From Mediterraneibacter glycyrrhizinilyticus (GTDB taxonomy: Bacteria > Bacillota > Clostridia > Lachnospirales > Lachnospiraceae): a stretch of DNA of 64,000 nt. Position numbers and translations under genes: made by a program. Positions 59,239 to 64,000 of the stretch are shown in pieces (the stretch's first letter is position 1; each line of letters opens with the position of its first letter). The stretch lies in NCBI RefSeq assembly GCF_016902345.1, contig NZ_JACJLR010000005.1, positions 1-64,000 of the forward strand, written 5' to 3'. Below the pieces are notes generated by a model that was not told the DNA's origin, did no database searches, and was given only the letters and a program-made list of their open reading frames with translations.

Positions 59239-60501
59239 ATGATAATATATTTGATTCAAATTATGATTTCGCTGGCGGCCCTTTGGCACTATCGAGATAA
59301 GCGGATCCGGTATCTCACGATCGCAACAGCAGTATATTTCATGGCCTATTTTGCTACCGGGGAATTTGATGTTTCACTTTCGCTTTATTTTGTCCTGCTC
59401 CTTATCGGGATGGGCGTCCCGCAAAAGGTAGACATGGCCGGACTTTGTCTGATCTTTTGGATCGCAGCCTATACCATCGTCGGAGCGGTGTTTCAGAATC
59501 TGTTTTCAACGGTAACTGCATTGATCACGCGTTTTGGCTATATCATTATTTTTATCTGTATGCTCATGGAGAAGAAAAGTGATCCGTCGTGGAACGCAGA
59601 TGCAGATGACTACCGTTTTCTTGTTCGGACAGGACTGATAACAGAGCTGGTGATCATAGCCCTGGTGTGGATGCAAAATGGTGTGGGAAGCAGAGTGGTC
59701 GCGGGCAATCAGCCTATTGGAGCGGGAATCGTGATCGGTCTGACAGTAGTTGTAGGCTGGTGTTATCTTAAGAAGATGTTTCCAGCGTGGGAAGTGGTTA
59801 TGTACAGCAGTATTTCTGTTGTTGTCACGGTATTGTCCGGGACAAGGGGATACATGGTGATCATAGCGCTGACTCTGGCGGTCGTCGTGGTGGCATATCT
59901 GCTTGATCTTCCAGAGAATGGAGAAAAGGCATTTCTCAGAATAGGCGCGTGCTGTCTGATAGCGGCAGCTGTGATAATCTGCTTTTTTGTGATCGATCGC
60001 GGGGAAACGATCATTCGCCTGTTAAGACTGGATGAAGGTCTGGGATACAGGGAAAATGAAAATATATTTGTAAAAGAGATCATGCAGCGGGCGCCGTGGT
60101 ATAATCAGCTTTTGGGCTTTGGATTTGGCGGAGATGCATCCCATGTTAACGGTTTTTTGGATGTGGTTGGCCAGGCAAGCTGGAATAGAGGATTTATGTT
60201 TTACAGACTGCTTACGCAGACTATTTTCCACAATTATTGGTATACAGTTCTGTTTAAAACAGGAATTGTGGGAATGGTGATGATCATCACATTTTATGGT
60301 CTGATGTTAAGAAGGATTTTCTGTGTGAAAGGCCAGAAGTGGGAAAAATGGATGCTGAGTATGGTAGTGATAGGAAACATTGTTTCGCTTACTTTTCGTA
60401 TCACTGCGACATGCTCGATATTCGAAATGCTGTTAGCAGCCTATTTTATTCGGCAGATGGAAAACGAACAGATTAAAAAAATGGAGAGGAAGACAGAATG
60501 A
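59239..60501 (+). CDS. O-antigen-ligase/polymerase-like membrane protein (Wzy)
   Basis: This is a protein of about 420 residues with around ten membrane helices and one larger extracytoplasmic loop (about 270-340) carrying GFGFGGDASHVNG and a HNYWYTVLFKTG segment, typical of Wzy/O-antigen polymerases. An upstream ATG at 59212 directly abuts AGGAG, leaving no spacing, so ATG 59239 with GGGGAAAAG is preferred. The stop overlaps the next start (ATGA). It should polymerise repeat units outside the membrane. Confidence 0.82.
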   Translation: MIIYLIQIMISLAALWHYRDKRIRYLTIATAVYFMAYFATGEFDVSLSLYFVLLLIGMGVPQKVDMAGLCLIFWIAAYTIVGAVFQNLFSTVTALITRFGYIIIFICMLMEKKSDPSWNADADDYRFLVRTGLITELVIIALVWMQNGVGSRVVAGNQPIGAGIVIGLTVVVGWCYLKKMFPAWEVVMYSSISVVVTVLSGTRGYMVIIALTLAVVVVAYLLDLPENGEKAFLRIGACCLIAAAVIICFFVIDRGETIIRLLRLDEGLGYRENENIFVKEIMQRAPWYNQLLGFGFGGDASHVNGFLDVVGQASWNRGFMFYRLLTQTIFHNYWYTVLFKTGIVGMVMIITFYGLMLRRIFCVKGQKWEKWMLSMVVIGNIVSLTFRITATCSIFEMLLAAYFIRQMENEQIKKMERKTE

Positions 60502-61241
60502 GAGGAAAGAGTATCACAATATGGAACATTCAGAAAATCCTGCTGAAAAAAAGCCTGAGGATACTGGTATGTACTGTTTTAGGCGGAATTATTATGTGGG
60601 GGGTGAGTACATGGGTTCTCCCCACAATGTATACAACATCGACAAGCATTTATGTGTACAGCAGTTCAGAAAGACAGGAAGAGAGCAGTCTGGATATTAC
60701 GTCATCAGAACTGAGCGCTTCGCAGCAGCTGGCAGACACCTGTGGAGTGATTATCCAAAGCAATTCTGTTCTGGGGAAGGTGATCGAGCAGATGGGCCTA
60801 TCCATTTCGCTGGAAGACCTTCAGGATAGAGTCGAGGTGTCTACGGTGAATGATACGGGAGTGCTCTCTGTTTCGGTGTCAGATGAAAGCCCGAAGCAGG
60901 CTCAGGAGATAGCAAATACGATTGTTGATGTACTGCCGGATGAATTTGAGAGAGTGGTCAAGGCAGGGGGCGTTGAGGTAGTAGACTATGCAGAAGAGCC
61001 GGAAGAACCGTCAAGTCCTAATATGCTGCTCAATGTATTGGCAGGGATTCTGGCAGGTTTTCTGATCTCCTGTGGAATTATTTTCCTGCGCGAATATTTT
61101 GATACCAGAGTTAAAGATGAGGAAAGATTAAGCGAGTATTTTGAATATGAGATCCCGGTATTAGGAGTTATTCCCTCTCTTGAAGAAATAACAGAGGAGA
61201 AAATTGCCAGAAGGAGCAGGCACAGAAATGAAAAGAGATAA
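60498..61241 (+). CDS. Wzz/YveK-like chain-length modulator
   Basis: This 247-residue protein has two membrane helices (about 20-42 and 175-197) enclosing an extracellular Wzz domain, and a short cytoplasmic tail. It is the activator subunit of a bacterial tyrosine kinase. EEPSSPNMLLNVLAG holds the Pro-rich motif before the second helix. It is coupled upstream to the polymerase gene and overlaps the kinase gene downstream by 14 bp. Confidence 0.92.
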   Translation: MRGKSITIWNIQKILLKKSLRILVCTVLGGIIMWGVSTWVLPTMYTTSTSIYVYSSSERQEESSLDITSSELSASQQLADTCGVIIQSNSVLGKVIEQMGLSISLEDLQDRVEVSTVNDTGVLSVSVSDESPKQAQEIANTIVDVLPDEFERVVKAGGVEVVDYAEEPEEPSSPNMLLNVLAGILAGFLISCGIIFLREYFDTRVKDEERLSEYFEYEIPVLGVIPSLEEITEEKIARRSRHRNEKR

Positions 61242-61953
61242 TCAAAAGAAAGAAAAAAGAGTTGTGATAACTGACATTAAAAAAATGCTGAAAGACGAAT
61301 CACCGTTCGGAACAAAAGAGGCATATAATCTGGTGCGAACAAAATTGTTGTTTACAGCCAAGGGGGAAAAGTGTCTGGTTTATGCGGTCACAAGTTCTAA
61401 AAATGATGAGGGCAAGTCGATCAATTCAATCAACATGGCGATCTCTTTTGCGATGGCAGGAAAAAAGACATTGATCATAGATGCGGATCTCCGTAATCCG
61501 ACGCTGCATAAATACTTTCGGCTTTCTTCCCGACCGGGTTTGAGTGAGGTCCTTGCAAAAATCCAGGGGAAAATCAATATAGTAGAAACTGAACAGGAAA
61601 ATTTGTTTTTTTTAAGAGCCGGAGCCATTCCGCCAAATCCGGCAGAGCTTTTGGGAAGTAAAACTTTTGGGGAGATCCTTAAATATTTAGGAGAAAAATT
61701 TGACTGTATTTTTATTGATCTTCCACCGATCGGGATTGTGGCCGACGCGGCTATCATAAATGAATATGTTACAGGATATATTCTGGTGGTTCGGGCTATG
61801 GAGATGGAACTTTCTGAAGTAAAATGGAATGTGGACAAACTGAAAAGTTTTAATGCAAAACTGGCAGGATTCCTGCTGAACGACGTCGCTGAAACAAGCG
61901 CGAACCATCTTGGATATGGCTATGGATACTATGGATATTATGAGCCGGAATAA
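61228..61953 (+). CDS. Bacterial tyrosine kinase of CpsD/YveL type
   Basis: This 241-residue BY-kinase shows its Walker A at SSKNDEGKS (56-64), where the usual Pro-Gly before Glu is replaced by Asn-Asp. Walker A' is LIIDADLRNP and Walker B is CIFIDLPPIG. The C-terminal Tyr cluster (YGYGYYGYY) is the autophosphorylation site. It pairs with the Wzz-like protein to control polymer length. No PHP-type phosphatase gene is present in this operon. ATG 61228 is preferred; TTG 61204 would extend it by eight residues. Confidence 0.92.
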   Translation: MKRDNQKKEKRVVITDIKKMLKDESPFGTKEAYNLVRTKLLFTAKGEKCLVYAVTSSKNDEGKSINSINMAISFAMAGKKTLIIDADLRNPTLHKYFRLSSRPGLSEVLAKIQGKINIVETEQENLFFLRAGAIPPNPAELLGSKTFGEILKYLGEKFDCIFIDLPPIGIVADAAIINEYVTGYILVVRAMEMELSEVKWNVDKLKSFNAKLAGFLLNDVAETSANHLGYGYGYYGYYEPE

Positions 61954-62033
61954 GGACAGTATTACAGAGATGCTGTGCAGTAAGAGTGCTCTGATGCACT
62001 GGCCATAAAAAAGAATAGAAAAACAATGAGTTT

Positions 62034-62069
62034 TCCGTCAGCCGGATCACAGGCTGGCGGTTTTGTTTT
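62034..62069 (+). terminator. Terminator of the exopolysaccharide operon
   Basis: CCGTCAGCC pairs with GGCTGGCGG around GGATCACA, followed by TTTTGTTTTA. Confidence 0.88.
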
Positions 62070-62108
62070 ATTTCATGATATCCTTTAAAGCATAAAAGGG
62101 GAAATAAG

Positions 62109-62264
62109 ATGTCTTGGGAAACAGGGGGGAATGGGATTGCTTTCAGGCTGACAGTGATCTATACTGGGGATATGCAGCCTGCGGAACCGGAACCCGTAAG
62201 CGGCGGGGCGTACGTGCCTGCGGGTGTCGGCTGGATTGAACGGGAATGCCCGCGGCAGGTCTGA
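62109..62264 (+). CDS. Possible 51-residue small ORF
   Basis: ATG 62109 follows AAAAGGGGAAATAAG, a fair SD with 8-nt spacing, and the frame stays open for 51 codons in GC-rich sequence unlike the A/T-rich spacer before it. The product is Gly/Pro-rich with a GGAYVPAGVGWIERE segment and no membrane helix or signal. It lies 16 bp before the Crp/Fnr gene. No family recognised; could be a leader or a chance frame. Confidence 0.35.
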   Translation: MSWETGGNGIAFRLTVIYTGDMQPAEPEPVSGGAYVPAGVGWIERECPRQV

Positions 62265-62282
62265 AAAGAAAGGCGGAATCGT

Positions 62283-62948
62283 ATGAAAGAAATAGAAGAA
62301 CTGTTTGAATGCTCGTTTCCTTTCTGGGACAGCCTGACGGAAGAGGAGCAGGCTGAAATGATCCTGGGGACGACAAGAAATACATGCGGCAAAAAGACCA
62401 GGCTCCACTTCGGGGGAGGAGAGTGCGCAGGGGTTCAGATCATCGAGACGGGCAGGGCGCGGATCTTTATCACCTCGCCCAACGGAGGAGACATCACCCT
62501 GTTCCGGCTGATGGACGGGGATGTGAGCATCTTAAGCGCGGCATGTATGCTGAACGGGATGGATGTGGAGCTGGACATGGAGATGGAAACCGACTGCATT
62601 ATCTATACTATTCCGAAAAAACTGTATAAGAAACTTTACGAAGAGAACGGAGCGGTCAAGGATTATACGATGGAGATGGTCTCTGAGAAATTTTCGGACA
62701 TCATGTGGCTGTTTAACCAGTTTGTATTCTCCAATGTGGCGTCCCGCCTTGCAGGTGTTCTTCTGGAACACAGGGCGATGGAGGGAAAAGACGTCCTTCC
62801 TGTCACCCACGAAGTTCTGGCGAGGGACGCAGGGACGGCCCGGGAGGTTGTCAGCAGGCTTTTGAAACAGTTTCAGGCGGACGGGATGGTACGGCTGACA
62901 AGAGGTAAGGTGGAGATCACCGACGCGGGACGGCTGGGAAAAGTCTGA
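62283..62948 (+). CDS. Crp/Fnr-family transcriptional regulator
   Basis: This 221-residue protein has an N-terminal cyclic-nucleotide-binding-like beta domain (about 10-140; ARIFITSPNGGDITLFRLMDGD resembles the PBC region) and a C-terminal Crp-type winged helix: VTHEVLARDAGTAREVVSRLLK. The N-terminus has few cysteines (Cys10, Cys35, Cys47, Cys83), so an FNR-like cluster is possible but not clear. Relatives often control redox or stress genes. A CRP-like dyad lies immediately downstream in front of trxA, a plausible target. SD AAAGGCGG. Confidence 0.88.
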   Translation: MKEIEELFECSFPFWDSLTEEEQAEMILGTTRNTCGKKTRLHFGGGECAGVQIIETGRARIFITSPNGGDITLFRLMDGDVSILSAACMLNGMDVELDMEMETDCIIYTIPKKLYKKLYEENGAVKDYTMEMVSEKFSDIMWLFNQFVFSNVASRLAGVLLEHRAMEGKDVLPVTHEVLARDAGTAREVVSRLLKQFQADGMVRLTRGKVEITDAGRLGKV

Positions 62949-62982
62949 AAATATGTCTGAAGACAGTATCAGATAAAACTTT

Positions 62983-63022
62983 GTGATTTTGTCACGGAAA
63001 AAGTGATAGATTGTGGTATACT
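62983..63022 (+). promoter_or_regulatory. CRP/FNR-like dyad and -10 box upstream of trxA
   Basis: GTGATTTTGTCAC (62983-62995) is an inverted repeat, and TATACT (63017-63022) is a -10 box with no good -35 at 17 bp. The dyad centre falls about 40 bp before the predicted start, the position used by class II Crp/Fnr activators. Confidence 0.5.
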
Positions 63023-63097
63023 AAGTACATCGAAAGCGAAAAAAGACCTTCAGCTTTCGGAAAGAAAACAGAGATTCATCAAAAGGAGGATATAGAT

Positions 63098-63406
63098 ATG
63101 GCAGTGATCAAATTGACAAAAGATAATTTCGACCAGGAGGTAATGCAGTCTGACAAACCGGTTCTCGTTGATTTCTACGCAGACTGGTGCGGACCCTGCA
63201 AGATGATGGGACCGGTCGTGGAGGAGATCTCCAACGAAGAGGCAGGCGTTAAGGTGTGCAAGATCAACATCGATGAGGAGATCGAGCTGGCGCAGCGCTT
63301 CGGAGTGATGAGCATTCCGACCTTTATCGCTGTGAAAGGCGGAGAGATCGCAGGAAAACAGATCGGAGCTGTGCCGAAGAGCACGCTGCTCGGGCTTGTG
63401 AAATAA
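63098..63406 (+). CDS. trxA: Thioredoxin
   Basis: This 102-residue protein-disulfide reductase has the active site WCGPCK in FYADWCGPCKMMG, the cis-Pro in MSIPTF, and a KGGEIAGKQIGA C-terminal strand. AAAGGAGG lies 8 nt before ATG 63098. It follows the Crp/Fnr gene with a separate promoter. Confidence 0.97.
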   Translation: MAVIKLTKDNFDQEVMQSDKPVLVDFYADWCGPCKMMGPVVEEISNEEAGVKVCKINIDEEIELAQRFGVMSIPTFIAVKGGEIAGKQIGAVPKSTLLGLVK

Positions 63407-63518
63407 AATAGGTTACAGTTCAGATTAGCTGGACGTTTCTCCTGCAAAAGTCTATAATAAGGACAGAACATGAATGCGAAACAGAAAAAATCAGGACGCA
63501 AAAGATAGGAGAAACAGC

Positions 63519-63977
63519 ATGCTGACAACAAGTCTTACACTTGCCGAGAAATATGATTATCTCGGTGGAAAATTTAAAAAGGCATTCACTTTCCTGAGAG
63601 AGACAGACCTTACGTCCCTTCCCCTGGGAAATGTTGCCATCGACGGCGACGATATCTACGCGAACGTACAGAGCTACACAACGATGCCCGCTTCCGAGTG
63701 TGCATTTGAGAGCCACAGGGCTTATTTTGACATTCAGTATATGGTGGAGGGAGAGGAAATATTCGGTTATGAACCGATCGCAAACCTTACCCCGTCCACA
63801 GAGTACAATGAGACGACGGACCTTATCTTTTATGAGGAACCAGATGAGAGCGGAGCGATCCTCCTGAAGAAAGGGGATTTCGCTATCGTGCCGCCGGAGG
63901 ACGCACATGCTCCGAGGAGAATGTCGAAAAAGGGACCCTGTGAGGTAAGGAAGATTGTGGTGAAGGTCAGGGTATAG
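63519..63977 (+). CDS. YhcH/YjgK/YiaL-family protein (DUF386)
   Basis: This 152-residue cupin-like beta-barrel protein belongs to a family linked to sialic acid and other sugar metabolism. The motif ESHRAYFDIQYMVEGEE contains the conserved His and Asp, and DFAIVPPEDAHAPRR carries further metal-site residues. Some members are anomerases or bind copper. ATG 63519 follows AGGAGA. No sialic acid genes are in view, so its substrate here is unknown. Confidence 0.9.
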   Translation: MLTTSLTLAEKYDYLGGKFKKAFTFLRETDLTSLPLGNVAIDGDDIYANVQSYTTMPASECAFESHRAYFDIQYMVEGEEIFGYEPIANLTPSTEYNETTDLIFYEEPDESGAILLKKGDFAIVPPEDAHAPRRMSKKGPCEVRKIVVKVRV

Positions 63978-64000
63978 GTTTGCAGACGCAGGCCATGATC

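Overview
The window reads as a chromosomal segment of a gut-type Firmicute, most likely a Lachnospiraceae (Clostridia) member. The signs are strong AGGAGG-type ribosome binding sites, moderate GC, the two-subunit type 1B dihydroorotate dehydrogenase (PyrK/PyrD), a BMP-type nucleoside ABC transporter, and very large secreted carbohydrate-active enzymes. No rRNA gene, complete insertion sequence, CRISPR array or integrase was seen. The taxonomic call is inference from gene content; no searches were run.

Layout. 0-2.6 kb: two tRNA genes (Gln-CTG, Pro-CGG), a small XRE regulator with two operator-like dyads, one hypothetical gene, and two decayed genes (a truncated esterase and a RibD-like reductase with an internal deletion). 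2.8-8.2 kb: a membrane-anchored polysaccharide deacetylase, then a Tet(M)-like GTPase fused to a C-terminal NYN domain. Between them sits an AlbA/HATPase gene bounded by perfect 103-bp direct repeats that copy the promoter, hairpin and first codons of the Tet-like gene. 8.3-10.4 kb: an ECF transporter S component and a CD225/DUF2752 membrane pair.

10.5-32.6 kb is a nucleotide-metabolism neighbourhood. It holds pyrF, pyrK, pyrD, a surface 5'-nucleotidase, pyrE, a VanZ-DUF6142-M29 aminopeptidase string coupled to purE, then purM, purN, purD, a zinc alcohol dehydrogenase, mtnA, a complete BMP nucleoside ABC transporter (lipoprotein, double ATPase, two permeases) and a convergent small alarmone synthetase. 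Palindromic REP-like elements lie between some of these genes.

32.8-52.7 kb is an accessory glycan-degradation locus. An AraC regulator precedes three giant secreted enzymes of 2437, 1619 and 2034 residues. They carry GH30 and GH43 catalytic domains, CBM-like modules, LamG domains, a beta-helix, and the same C-terminal triplet of Ig-like domains. GH30 (beta-1,6-galactanase type) together with GH43_24 (exo-beta-1,3-galactanase type) points to type II arabinogalactan as the substrate. Strong hairpins occupy the intercistronic gaps. Two lipoproteins follow, one resembling a PrsA-type foldase.

54.4-62 kb is an exopolysaccharide operon: initiating sugar transferase, GT2, flippase, acetyltransferase, TupA-like ATP-grasp, polymerase, Wzz-like modulator and tyrosine kinase. 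It ends at a terminator. 62.1-64 kb has a possible small ORF, a Crp/Fnr regulator, thioredoxin behind a CRP-like dyad, and a YhcH-family protein.
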